Of a DNA stretch of 18,784 bases, positions 6,661 through 14,632 are shown piece by piece. The position numbers were made by a program, and so were the translations under genes. The DNA comes from JAEHDI01 sp035455185 (GTDB lineage: Bacteria > Acidobacteriota > Terriglobia > Bryobacterales > Bryobacteraceae). The notes beneath the pieces are model-generated. The model saw only the letters and a program-made list of their open reading frames with translations, ran no database searches and was not told the DNA's origin. The first letter of the stretch is position 1. Each line of letters opens with the position of its first letter. The stretch lies in the NCBI GenBank assembly GCA_035455185.1, contig DATIFQ010000450.1, positions 1-18,784 of the forward strand. Direction: 5' to 3'.

Positions 6661-9018
6661 ATGACGGTCTTCCCACGCGTGCTGCGGGCGTTGCCGCTGC
6701 TGTTGATCTCGCCGCTGCTGATTCTGCTGACAGCCGCGGCGCTGGTGGCCGCTGATCTGGTCTGGTTCCTCCTGGCGCGCAGATGGCTTTTACCAGAAAC
6801 CGGGCCGGCGAAGCAAGCCACCTCGGTAGTAATTCCCAACTGGAACGGCCGCGACCTGCTGGAAGAATACCTCCCCTCTGTCGTCGCCGCCCTGGAGGCG
6901 AACCCTGAAAACGAGATCCTCGTAGTGGACAACGCTTCCGAAGATGGCAGCGCCGCTTGCTTGCGCGAGCGTTTTCCACACGTAAGGGTGCTCGAGATGC
7001 CGCGGAACCTCGGCTTCGGTGGCGCATGCAACGCCGGAGTCATGGCGGCGGCGAACGATATCGTCGTGCTGCTGAACAACGACATGCGCGTGGAGCCGGA
7101 TTTCCTGAGGCCGCTGCTGGAAGGTTTTGCGGATGAGAAGGTGTTCAGCGTCTCCTGCCAGATCTTCTTCACGAACCCGGAGAAGGCCCGCGAAGAGACG
7201 GGGCTGACACAGGGATGGTGGCAGAGCGGTGCGCTGCGGGTCCGTCACCGGATCGACGAGGGCGTGAAGACGCTCTACCCGTGCTTTTACGGGGGCGGCG
7301 GCTCCATGGCGGTCGACCGGCGGAAGTTTCTGGAGCTCGGCGGGTTCGACCGTCTGCTCGAACCGTTCTATCTGGAGGACACGGACCTCGGATACATGGC
7401 CTGGAAGCGCGGCTGGAAGGTGATGTACGAGCCGCGCAGCGTTGTCTATCACGAACACCGTGGCACGATTGGGCGGCGGTTCAGCGCACGAGAGATAGAG
7501 CTTGTCCTTGAAAAGAACTTTATACTTTGGAGCTGGAAAAACATCCACGAGTGGCCCCGCCTGGCGTCGCATTTCTTCTACTGTTACGCCGGCGCACTCG
7601 CAAGCGTGGTGTTCGGCAAATCGCCGGAACGGGCGACGCTTGAGGGCTTGTGGCGCGCGTGCCGACAACTTCCGCAGGCTGTCCGTTCGCGCTGGAACGC
7701 GCGGGATCTGGCGGCGGTCAACGACACCGAAGCCTTTCGCCGACCGCTGGGCGGATACTTCCGGGATCGTTTCGCGACGGTCCCCACCGAGCTGGACAGG
7801 CTCCGCGTGCTCTTCGTCTCTCCGTATCCGATCGTTCCGCCGGTTCACGGCGGCGGCGTGTTCATGTACCAGACGTTGCAGGAACTCGTACGGCACTGTG
7901 AGGTGCATCTCGTCGTGCTACTGCACTACCCACACGAGCTGGCGGCGCATGATTGCCTACGCGGGCTGTGCGCATCGGCAGAGTTCCTGGTGAAGAAGAC
8001 AGTCACGGGCAACGGAGCTGGATCGATCCTGCCGCACGCCGTCCGCGAGTTTGCCAACAGCGATCTGGAGTGGCTGATCCACCGACAGATCCACACGCAG
8101 GAAATCGACGTCGTCCAGCTCGAATACACGCCGATGGGCCAGTATGGGGGCGACTACCGCCGGGTTGTAAACGTGCTGTTTGAGCACGACATTTACTTTC
8201 AGTCGATCGGCCGAGGCTGGAAGCAGGCTTTCGGCGCCGGGGGAAAGCTCAAGGCGGCGGTGGAGTACCTGCGGGCGCTCCGCTACGAGACGAGCATCCT
8301 GGAGCGGATGGACCGGATTCAGACGTGCAGTACCGCAAACCGGGACTACCTGCTGTCCTTCGCGCCGGACCTTGACGGCCGCATCCAAGACGGCCTCCGG
8401 GCGGGGATCGACACCTCCCGATATCACTTCCGGCCGGATGGTCGCGAACCGGCAACGATGCTTTTTCTGGGGAACTTCCGCCACCTACCGAATCGGACGG
8501 CATTGGACTGGTTCATCGAGAACGTGCTGCCGCGGGTTCGCAAGCAGCGTCCGGACTGCCGACTCGTGGTTGTCGGCAGCGAACTGCCGCCTCGACACGC
8601 CTTTTCGAGCGTGGAGAACATCGAGCTGGCGGGCTACGTAGACGACATCCGCGGGCCGCTGGAGCGGTACTCGGTCTTCGTTTGTCCGATCCTCAGCGGG
8701 TCCGGCGTTCGCGTAAAACTACTGGAGGCCTTTGCCGCAGGCATTCCCGTCGTCTCTACGCGATTGGGCGCAGAAGGACTGGCAAGCGTCGACAGGGAGT
8801 TCTGCGCTCTCGCGGACGATGCGGAGACGTTCGCCACAGACATCCTCGACCTGTTCGATCATCCCGACCGGGCGGCGCAGATGGCCACGCGTGCGCGGAG
8901 TGAAGTCGCGGAGCGTTGGGACATGGGGAAGGTGACCGCGAAACTGGCGGCGAGCTACCGTGAGGCCGTCCGGGAAAAGCGATTCACCACAGAGAGCACC
9001 GAGAACACGGAGGACTAA
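6661..9018 (+). CDS. membrane-anchored bifunctional glycosyltransferase, GT2-GT4 fusion
   Basis: The 785-residue product joins two glycosyltransferases. A hydrophobic segment (about 8-38) predicts an N-terminal membrane anchor. The GT2 domain (about 54-290) has SVVIPNWNGRDLL, VVDNASEDGS (88-97), NLGFGGACNAG, the metal-site NND (139-141), FYGGGGSMAVDRR, LEDTD (238-242) and YHEH (263-266), typical of rhamnosyltransferase-like enzymes. The GT4 domain (about 380-770) opens with LRVLFVSPYPIVPPVHGGG and carries LFLGNF (601-606), VVVGSELP and the donor-binding GSGVRVKLLEAFAAG block (680-694). I chose ATG 6661, one base after the preceding stop, because an in-frame start 39 nt upstream would lie in the methyltransferase gene and add a non-family extension. 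The C-terminus RFTTESTENTED is encoded by a dispersed-repeat-like sequence. Acceptor and donor sugars cannot be read from the sequence. Confidence 0.92.
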   Translation: MTVFPRVLRALPLLLISPLLILLTAAALVAADLVWFLLARRWLLPETGPAKQATSVVIPNWNGRDLLEEYLPSVVAALEANPENEILVVDNASEDGSAACLRERFPHVRVLEMPRNLGFGGACNAGVMAAANDIVVLLNNDMRVEPDFLRPLLEGFADEKVFSVSCQIFFTNPEKAREETGLTQGWWQSGALRVRHRIDEGVKTLYPCFYGGGGSMAVDRRKFLELGGFDRLLEPFYLEDTDLGYMAWKRGWKVMYEPRSVVYHEHRGTIGRRFSAREIELVLEKNFILWSWKNIHEWPRLASHFFYCYAGALASVVFGKSPERATLEGLWRACRQLPQAVRSRWNARDLAAVNDTEAFRRPLGGYFRDRFATVPTELDRLRVLFVSPYPIVPPVHGGGVFMYQTLQELVRHCEVHLVVLLHYPHELAAHDCLRGLCASAEFLVKKTVTGNGAGSILPHAVREFANSDLEWLIHRQIHTQEIDVVQLEYTPMGQYGGDYRRVVNVLFEHDIYFQSIGRGWKQAFGAGGKLKAAVEYLRALRYETSILERMDRIQTCSTANRDYLLSFAPDLDGRIQDGLRAGIDTSRYHFRPDGREPATMLFLGNFRHLPNRTALDWFIENVLPRVRKQRPDCRLVVVGSELPPRHAFSSVENIELAGYVDDIRGPLERYSVFVCPILSGSGVRVKLLEAFAAGIPVVSTRLGAEGLASVDREFCALADDAETFATDILDLFDHPDRAAQMATRARSEVAERWDMGKVTAKLAASYREAVREKRFTTESTENTED
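8984..9015 (+). repeat. dispersed-repeat-like sequence forming the C-terminal tail of the GT2-GT4 gene
   Basis: The DNA TTCACCACAGAGAGCACCGAGAACACGG and its flank (8984-9015) match my memory of a CACAGAGNNCACNGAG-type dispersed repeat common at gene ends in environmental bacteria, where it yields tails like TTESTENTE. There is only one copy in this window, so the assignment rests on recall. Confidence 0.5.
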
Positions 9019-9025
9019 TGGAAAG

Positions 9026-9049
9026 ACCTCTCCCTGCGGTCGCGGCTCC
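9026..9049 (-). repeat. dispersed-repeat-like GAGCCGCGACCG element between convergent genes
   Basis: On the minus strand this reads GGAGCCGCGACCG followed by CAGGGAGAGGT. It resembles a GAGCCGCGACCGNNAGGGAGNGG motif I recall as dispersed in genomes of Acidobacteria and Planctomycetes. It occupies half of the 48-bp gap between two convergent stop codons. No second full copy is in the window. Confidence 0.4.
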
Positions 9050-9066
9050 TTATGGCACAGTGGGGA

Positions 9067-11268
9067 TCACTTCGCCGAAGTGACGTCCTTCCAGCTTTCC
9101 AAAATTCCGGCCGGCGAATCGGCGTACCGTACGGTGAAGTTTCCGCCGGCACCTAGCATCGCGTATACGCCGGCGGAGCGGCGATAAACCCCGGTAGCAA
9201 GCTTTTCGCCAGCGAGGCGTTGCGCCTCGTCCACCGGATTCAGCAGTAGCAGTGGCCGCGGCGCCACCAACGCCGCCAAGTCCGGCAGATCAAACTCTTG
9301 CAGCGCATCCTGCACGAAGTCACTCAGTGGATGAGAGAAGATCTCACCTTCGACAATGGAGGCGTACGACAGCAGCGCGCCAGTCACGGCCGCGGAGCGA
9401 ATACGATCGTCCAGCGCGGCTGCGTACAAGACGAGTAGGCCTCCCGAACCGCTACCCACCGCGGCGACCGCCCCGCGCTGCACCTCTTTGCGGGCCTCCA
9501 GATAGTCGACCGCCCGGAGAACGTCATAGGCGCGCATGCCGAGCACGTTTCTGCCAACCCTGAGCGCGCTGTAGAAACGGCCGGCCTCCTCCCCGGTGCC
9601 GAGGTCGGCATAATCCTTTACCAGCTCCTGGCCTGTTTCTCCGGCGCCGCGCACGTCGATGGCGAGCACCGCGCGGCCCGCTTCGACCAGAGGCCGCAGA
9701 TATCGCTCCACCACTCCACCAGCGCTCTTGCCATTGTCGTTGACGAAGATGATGCCGGGCGCGGGCTTCACGCTCCTAGGCAGAAGAAGCAGCGCGGGCA
9801 CGTAAATCCCTGGCTCGCTGTAGTAGACCAGCTTCTCGAGGGTGTACGCTCCCTTATCGGCGCGAACCAGCGTGTTCGCCTGAAGGGGTTCGGCGCTCGA
9901 CGGGAGTGCGATCTTCCCGGAAATAGTCCGGCGCAACCGAGCCTGCCAGCGCTGCCACTGTTCGCGGCCGGCCGGGGCGGCGGCTCCGGCCCGCAAACCG
10001 CGGAACCGGGCACGATTCAACGAAGAAAGCGTTTCACCGCCGATCGACGTCCTCACCTGGCCGGTGAGTGTGGCCGCCAGGTCTGCTTCCGTTTCCAGCG
10101 CGGTGCGAGGCTCCTCCACGCTGTCCGCCGCGATCCCGGGCAGCCAGCGTGTGAGCCAGCTATACGCCACAGGAAACATCGCGTCGGTAAACCCGTGCGG
10201 ACCGTCGAAGATGCGGAATTGCGTTCGCTCAGCCGCTCCGGCGACCTCATAGAGCCGGGCGACCAGCTCGTGCCGGCGGCGCTTCTCCGCCACGCTGGAA
10301 CGCGAATCGCCGGTCGCTTCCATCATCAGCAGCGGGCGCGGCGCGATGAGGGCGTCGACATCAGCCACCGTCATGCTCGCGCGGAACAGGTTGTCTGCGA
10401 TGCAGCCGCCATAACAGACGGGTATCGCCACCCTCACCCTCGGGTCGTAGGCGGTGAGGAGTTCCGTCAGCCATCCACCGCCAGATATGCCGGTAACGGC
10501 GATGCGCTTGCCGTCAACGTCATTGCGGGATTCGAGGTAGTCGAGCCCGCGCAACGCATCCCACAACAGGTACGAAACCAGGTTGCCCGACGTCAGGATG
10601 GTTCGCCCCGCGGCCAGCCCGTGCTCGGTGGTGACGAAGTACTCCGACGTACCCGGATGGATGATCGGCCGGCGGAAGACGGGATCCCAGGATTCGACGC
10701 GCTCGCCCATCCCGGGAAGGTCGTACACGAGAACAAGGAAGCCGCGGCGTGCGAGGTACATCGCCAGCCGCTGATAATCCGGGTAGGCCTTGCCCGCGCC
10801 CCAGTGGCCCACATTCGCCAGCACCGCCGGAAACGGGGCTTTGACCCTCCGGGGCACGTAGACGTTGGCCGTGACATAGAAACGCGGCCGGCTTTCGAAC
10901 AAGAGTTTCTCGACGAAGTAGTCGCCGCGGTCGAGCGTGCCGGTCACGTGGGAGTTGAGCGGGCTGCGACCGGGCAGGGCGCCGACGGCTGCCCGCAGGC
11001 GCTCGCGAGCAGCGGTCTGGAACCGCTCCAGGTCCGCGGTGTTCTTCACCGTTGCGATAGCGCCTTCATGTTCCGCTTCGACGGCGGCGGTTAGCTTGCG
11101 CAGATACGCGTCCAGCATGCGGTCGGCCTGCTCGAACTCCGCCCGACCGTAGAGCACGTTCCACTCGGGGCTGAAGTCCACCGCGGACTGCGCCTCCACG
11201 GTCGCAGGCGCAGCGTTCAGAAGGAGTAGCAGCGGGACCATGCGGGCGAAAACTCTGTTGGCGTCCAT
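9067..11268 (-). CDS. secreted two-domain alpha/beta hydrolase, acetyl xylan esterase-like
   Basis: The 733 residues begin with a signal peptide (VPLLLLLNAAPATVEAQ, about 11-27), so the enzyme is exported. Two alpha/beta-hydrolase units follow. The first (about 120-380) has the oxyanion-side DLPGMGER (183-190), a nucleophile in GISGGG (S262), APRPLLMMEATGD (309-321) carrying the likely acid, and DGPHGF with the His (H358). The second (about 470-720) has IDVRGAGETG, nucleophile motif GSGSGG (S607) and VAPRPLLLLNPVDE, but GAGGNF stands where a His is expected, so it may be catalytically degenerate. The family removes acetyl or similar esters from polysaccharides or small esters; the substrate is unknown. 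The likely start is ATG 11268, without a clear ribosome-binding site; a start at M10 would shorten the signal peptide. It lies 43 bp downstream of the small exported protein gene, probably in one operon. Confidence 0.85.
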   Translation of the reverse strand: MDANRVFARMVPLLLLLNAAPATVEAQSAVDFSPEWNVLYGRAEFEQADRMLDAYLRKLTAAVEAEHEGAIATVKNTADLERFQTAARERLRAAVGALPGRSPLNSHVTGTLDRGDYFVEKLLFESRPRFYVTANVYVPRRVKAPFPAVLANVGHWGAGKAYPDYQRLAMYLARRGFLVLVYDLPGMGERVESWDPVFRRPIIHPGTSEYFVTTEHGLAAGRTILTSGNLVSYLLWDALRGLDYLESRNDVDGKRIAVTGISGGGWLTELLTAYDPRVRVAIPVCYGGCIADNLFRASMTVADVDALIAPRPLLMMEATGDSRSSVAEKRRRHELVARLYEVAGAAERTQFRIFDGPHGFTDAMFPVAYSWLTRWLPGIAADSVEEPRTALETEADLAATLTGQVRTSIGGETLSSLNRARFRGLRAGAAAPAGREQWQRWQARLRRTISGKIALPSSAEPLQANTLVRADKGAYTLEKLVYYSEPGIYVPALLLLPRSVKPAPGIIFVNDNGKSAGGVVERYLRPLVEAGRAVLAIDVRGAGETGQELVKDYADLGTGEEAGRFYSALRVGRNVLGMRAYDVLRAVDYLEARKEVQRGAVAAVGSGSGGLLVLYAAALDDRIRSAAVTGALLSYASIVEGEIFSHPLSDFVQDALQEFDLPDLAALVAPRPLLLLNPVDEAQRLAGEKLATGVYRRSAGVYAMLGAGGNFTVRYADSPAGILESWKDVTSAK

Positions 11269-11311
11269 TGGTAGATTATGGCGCGCAGTCGCGGCTCGGA
11301 AGCTGCGTGTG

Positions 11312-11869
11312 TTACTTACCGCCGGTGAGGTCTTTTTTCAGCCGCTCGGCGATTCGGCGGGCGGTGCGGTCCATCTGCTCGGCGGTGGTGTTCTTGGGCT
11401 TTTCGAAGGCGGACCAGATCACGTTCCGGGTGTGGGCATCGACCAGGAACAGCGTCCCCCGCGCCCGGCCGGAACTGAAGAGTCGAACCGGTCTCTCCCT
11501 CGTCTTCCGAGCCTCTTCGGTGGCTTCGGAATCCCCGGAAGTGGCGGTCTCCTTCTTCTCCGATGTCTCCGCTTTCTCCGGAGCAGCGGCAGCCGGCTTG
11601 GTTTCCGCCGGCGTCTCGGCAGGATAGAGGTCCGCGAGACGCTTCTCAAAGACTTCGCCAATCTGGTCGGTAAGCACGGCGTCAGCCTTCTTCGGATCAG
11701 TCACCACCTGGACGACACCTTCCGAAGTCAGCCGGTTCGCAAGAAACTGATCGAGGCCACCCGTCATCGGGAAGAGATATACCGACTGGACCTTGGGCGT
11801 CTGAACACCGGCGATGGGAAGCGACGCCATCAAGGCGATGCAGCATAATAGGAGGACGACCGGCTTCAT
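11312..11869 (-). CDS. exported protein of unknown function with a charged Ala/Glu/Lys/Pro linker
   Basis: No characterised family is recognised. From ATG 11869 the protein has 185 residues, starting with a signal peptide (MKPVVLLLCCIALMASLPIAG). A small conserved-looking domain (27-83) carries VYLFPMTGG, LDQFLANRL and KKADAVLTDQIGEVFE. Residues about 85-127 are a low-complexity linker rich in Pro, Ala, Glu, Lys and Thr. A second block (about 128-180) has RARGTLFLVDAHTRNVIWSAFEKP. The KADAVLT and GTLFLVD.HT..VIW pattern resembles small periplasmic or outer-membrane-associated proteins that pair a nucleotide-free beta domain with lipoprotein assembly, but this is only a resemblance. An in-frame ATG at 11884 exists, but GGGGG just upstream of 11869 is a better ribosome-binding site. 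It precedes the esterase gene and diverges from a GT2 gene. Confidence 0.75.
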   Translation of the reverse strand: MKPVVLLLCCIALMASLPIAGVQTPKVQSVYLFPMTGGLDQFLANRLTSEGVVQVVTDPKKADAVLTDQIGEVFEKRLADLYPAETPAETKPAAAAPEKAETSEKKETATSGDSEATEEARKTRERPVRLFSSGRARGTLFLVDAHTRNVIWSAFEKPKNTTAEQMDRTARRIAERLKKDLTGGK

Positions 11870-11882
11870 GGATACCCCCATC

Positions 11883-11895
11883 ATACAGCATGTAT
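11883..11895. promoter_or_regulatory. short dyad ATACA-N3-TGTAT between divergent start codons
   Basis: A perfect 5-bp inverted repeat with a 3-bp centre covers the start codon of the GT2 gene and lies 13 bp from the start of the divergent exported-protein gene. It could be an operator or chance; there is only one copy. Confidence 0.25.
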
Positions 11896-12576
11896 AAGGA
11901 CCTGACGGTTACCGTAATCATTCCGTGTCTCAACGAAGAGCAGGGCGTAGAACAAGTTCTGAAGAGCATGCCCGCATTCGTCGACGAGGTGATCGTCGTC
12001 GATAACGGTTCCACGGATCGCACATCCGACGTCGCCCGCTTCCACGGGGCGAAGGTGATCCGCGAGGAAGTACGCGGTTACGGACGGGCCTATAAGAGAG
12101 GGTTTGCTCATGCGACAGGAGATCTCATCGTCACGCTGGACGGCGACCATAGTTATCCGGTGGATGCGCTCTCCTATCTTCTGGAGGCCTTTCTGCATCT
12201 CGAGGTCGATTTCCTGAATACGTCGCGCTTCCCTGTCCGCGACCCTCGTGCGATGAGTCTCAAACACTGGGTGGGGAATATCATCCTGTCGCTGGTGATG
12301 TCGGCGTTGTTCTTCCGTTGGGTCCGGGACTCCCAATCCGGTATGTGGGTGCTCCGGCGATCGATTCTCAATGACATGCACCTCGAGTCCGACGGGATGG
12401 CCTTCTCGGAGGAGATCAAAGTCGAGGCGATTCGCAATCCACGAATCCGCTTCCGTGAGATCACGATTCTGTACTCGTCGAGGCTTGGGGAGGTCAAACT
12501 CAATCCGTGGCGCGACGGAATCCATAATCTGCTCTTTCTGGTCAAGAAACGATTTGCGCGAAAGAGGAGAAAGTGA
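11890..12576 (+). CDS. GT2 glycosyltransferase, polyprenyl-phosphate sugar synthase (DPM1)-like
   Basis: A single GT-A domain of 228 residues. It opens with VTVIIPCLNEEQGV (7-20), followed by VIVVDNGSTDRT (34-45), the GYGRAYKRGF block (63-72) and the metal-binding DGD in TLDGDHSYP (82-90). The QSGMWVLRR segment (149-157) and FSEEIKVEA (172-180) are typical of dolichol/undecaprenyl-phosphate mannose or glucose synthases. Such enzymes transfer a sugar from a nucleotide donor to polyprenyl phosphate on the cytoplasmic face. A hydrophobic stretch (130-142) may touch the membrane; there is no C-terminal transmembrane pair. The ATG at 11890 starts the conserved fold, but no ribosome-binding site precedes it, so translation may be leaderless or weak. 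It begins a run of five plus-strand glycosyltransferase genes. Confidence 0.88.
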   Translation: MYKDLTVTVIIPCLNEEQGVEQVLKSMPAFVDEVIVVDNGSTDRTSDVARFHGAKVIREEVRGYGRAYKRGFAHATGDLIVTLDGDHSYPVDALSYLLEAFLHLEVDFLNTSRFPVRDPRAMSLKHWVGNIILSLVMSALFFRWVRDSQSGMWVLRRSILNDMHLESDGMAFSEEIKVEAIRNPRIRFREITILYSSRLGEVKLNPWRDGIHNLLFLVKKRFARKRRK

Positions 12577-12619
12577 TAATATCAAGGCTCACCCGCCTGC
12601 GTTCCGATTCCCAATTCCC

Positions 12620-13639
12620 ATGAACGGTGGGCCTGTCCGCAGTATCTCCGGAGTCACCGTGATCGTGCCGACTTGGAACCGGCGCGAGCTGCTGGAGCGG
12701 GTTCTCCAAAGCCTTTTCCGGCAAACGCACCCAATTCGGGAAATCCTGGTAGTCGATAACGGTTCCGAGGATGGTTCCGCCGAAGCCGCCGAGAGGCAGG
12801 GCGCGTGTGTTATCCGAATTGGGTGTAACTCCGGCTTTAGCCGGGCCGTCAATCGTGGCATTGGCGAAGCAAGGACGGAATGGCTCGCAATCGTGAACAA
12901 CGACGTGGTGTTGGAGCCCGACTGGCTCTCCCGGCTGATCGACGGATCGACGGGGAACGAGGTCTGGTTCGCCACCGGGAAACTGTTGCGAGAGGGCCGG
13001 CGTGATTCGATCGACGGCACCTATGACGCGATCTGCCGGGGCGCTTGCGCCTGGCGTGTGGGCCACGCCAGGCCCGACGGGCCCGAGTTTGACGAGAGCC
13101 GTCCGATACGGCTGGCGCCATTCACAGCGGCGTTGTTCCGGTCTGAATTGTTCGCGCGGGTAGGATTACTGGATGAGAGTTTCGAGTCGCACCTGGAGGA
13201 CGTCGATTTCGGGTTGCGCTGCGCAAGCGGCGGATACGGCGGCGTGTATGTGCCTAGAGCGGTCGCCGTCCACACGGGAAGCGCGACCGAGGGTGCGTGG
13301 AACCGTGAGACGGTGCGCAGGATCGCCAGAAACCAGTTGCTTCTGGTGGCCAAGCACTACCCGAGTAACTGGCTGGTTCGCTACGGTTGGCCGGTACTCG
13401 TTGCGCAGACACTGTGGGGATTCGTGGCGGCGGCGCATGGAGGGGGAACGGCCTACCTCCGCGGCAAACTCGAGGGGGCCCGGCGGTTTCGCGGGTTGCG
13501 GCGCGACGGAATACGCGGCGGGATGGTGGATCCAGAAAAGCTTGCTCGAGTTCTCGAGGAAAGCGAGCAGGAAATTCTCCGGCTCCAGCGGCGCACCGGA
13601 TTTGACCGGTACTGGCGGCTGTATTTTGCACTGACATGA
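12620..13639 (+). CDS. GT2 glycosyltransferase, rhamnosyltransferase-like
   Basis: The 339-residue protein has the GT-A motifs VTVIVPTWNRRELL (12-25), ILVVDNGSEDGS (42-53), NSGFSRAVNRG (70-80), the metal site NND (93-95), HLEDVDFGLR (191-200) with the catalytic-base candidate ED, and VHTG (217-220). It resembles WbbL/RfbF-like enzymes that add deoxysugars to growing polysaccharide. A weakly hydrophobic segment (about 256-273) and a charged C-terminus follow the catalytic domain. The reading frame is open about 250 nt upstream, but that part overlaps the previous gene and shows no family sequence, so ATG 12620 is preferred. No clear ribosome-binding site precedes it. The stop overlaps the next gene by 4 nt (ATGA), showing coupling. 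Confidence 0.9.
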   Translation: MNGGPVRSISGVTVIVPTWNRRELLERVLQSLFRQTHPIREILVVDNGSEDGSAEAAERQGACVIRIGCNSGFSRAVNRGIGEARTEWLAIVNNDVVLEPDWLSRLIDGSTGNEVWFATGKLLREGRRDSIDGTYDAICRGACAWRVGHARPDGPEFDESRPIRLAPFTAALFRSELFARVGLLDESFESHLEDVDFGLRCASGGYGGVYVPRAVAVHTGSATEGAWNRETVRRIARNQLLLVAKHYPSNWLVRYGWPVLVAQTLWGFVAAAHGGGTAYLRGKLEGARRFRGLRRDGIRGGMVDPEKLARVLEESEQEILRLQRRTGFDRYWRLYFALT

Positions 13640-14586
13640 GGGAAGCGGGCGCAGTCATCGTGACATACAACTCGGGAGCGGAAATCGGACCCTGTCTGGA
13701 TGCCGCCATCCCGCGCGCCGGCGAAGTGGTCGTGGTAGACAACGGCTCGATGGACAACACACTGGAAGAAGTCCGGAAGCGGCTGTCGGTGAAGCTCATC
13801 GTCAATTCGCAGAACCGGGGATTCGCGGGTGCGGTCAATCAAGGGTTCGCTGCGACAGAATCGCCCTACGTCCTGCTGCTGAACCCCGACGCGGTTCTCC
13901 TGACCGGCGTGGAGCCCATGGCCGCCGCGTGCGCGAGGCCCGGGATAGGCGCCGCCGGCGGAAAACTCCTGGACGCGGACGGCAGAGCCCAGGACGGATT
14001 CATGGTGCGACGGTTCCCGACCGCCCTAGCGCTGATTCTCGAGGTGCTCGGAGTGAACCGGCTTTGGAAGAGGAATCCTGTGAACCGGCGATACCGCTGC
14101 CTGGACATGGACCCCGACGCGGCCGCAGAAGCGGAACAGCCGGCGGGCGCCTTCCTGATGATCCGGCGCGACGCCTGGCAGGCTGCCGGTGGGTTTGACG
14201 AACAGTTTCACCCGTTGTGGTTCGAAGACGTCGATTTTCTCAAGAGACTTCGTGACAAGGGCTTGCAGGCGGCTTACGAGCCAGCGGCGGCGGCGCGTCA
14301 CGAGGGGGGACACTCAATCCAGCGCCTGTCCCAGGAGTCGCGAATTCTTTATTGGTATGCTAGCCTTCTAAGGTATAGTTCGAAGCACTTTACTCCGTCC
14401 CGGCTCGCGGCGGTATGCGTGGCAACGGCGCTGGGTTCTGTATTGCGGATGATCGGTGAGTCCGCGCTGTCCCGGAACCTCAGGCCATTGCGGGTGTATA
14501 GTAAAGTGGTTCGGCTTGCCTGCGTTCGGCTGATGCTGTGCCGATTCGCCGGAACGGGCAGTTCGCCGGTCCTGGCGCGGCATTGA
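13636..14586 (+). CDS. GT2 glycosyltransferase, rhamnosyltransferase-like
   Basis: A 316-residue GT-A enzyme. It has AVIVTYNSGAEI (6-17), VVVVDNGSMDNT (31-42), NRGFAGAVNQGF (60-71), NPD in the DXD position (83-85), QPAGAFLMIRRDAW (168-181), FEDVDFLKRL (196-205) and HEGGHS (222-227), the layout of rhamnosyltransferases in O-antigen and capsule clusters. The C-terminal part (about 250-300) contains hydrophobic helices that may associate with the membrane. Its ATG lies in an ATGA overlap with the previous stop, so the two genes are translationally coupled. A TTGGTA-N16-TATAGT sequence at 14352-14379 within the gene is a possible internal promoter for the next gene. Donor and acceptor are unknown. 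Confidence 0.9.
   Translation: MREAGAVIVTYNSGAEIGPCLDAAIPRAGEVVVVDNGSMDNTLEEVRKRLSVKLIVNSQNRGFAGAVNQGFAATESPYVLLLNPDAVLLTGVEPMAAACARPGIGAAGGKLLDADGRAQDGFMVRRFPTALALILEVLGVNRLWKRNPVNRRYRCLDMDPDAAAEAEQPAGAFLMIRRDAWQAAGGFDEQFHPLWFEDVDFLKRLRDKGLQAAYEPAAAARHEGGHSIQRLSQESRILYWYASLLRYSSKHFTPSRLAAVCVATALGSVLRMIGESALSRNLRPLRVYSKVVRLACVRLMLCRFAGTGSSPVLARH
14352..14379 (+). promoter_or_regulatory. possible internal promoter upstream of the next GT2 gene
   Basis: TTGGTA (14352-14357, 4/6) and TATAGT (14374-14379, 5/6) with a 16-bp spacer lie in a locally AT-richer part of the gene. It would give a leader of about 250 nt for the gene at 14633. Sequence resemblance only. Confidence 0.25.
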
Positions 14587-14632
14587 AGCGGAGAGATCCC
14601 GATACCCGGTTTCGACACAATAACTCACGCGC

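Noticed and set aside
5760..7172. 470-codon open frame on the minus strand
   Set aside because: It is antisense to the methyltransferase and the GT2-GT4 gene, both with clear motifs; an artefact of GC-rich codon bias.
10195..11094. 299-codon open frame on the plus strand
   Set aside because: It is antisense to the esterase gene and has an Arg/His/Gly composition typical of shadow frames.
11278..11298. GAGCCGCGAC-like string (minus strand) in the gap before the esterase gene as a second copy of the 9026-9049 element
   Set aside because: Only the first ten bases agree; the AGGGAG half is missing, so chance in GC-rich DNA is likely.
12371..12619. N-terminal extension of the GT2 gene at 12620
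   Set aside because: The added 83 codons overlap the previous gene out of frame and are Arg/Ser-rich, unlike any GT2 N-terminus.
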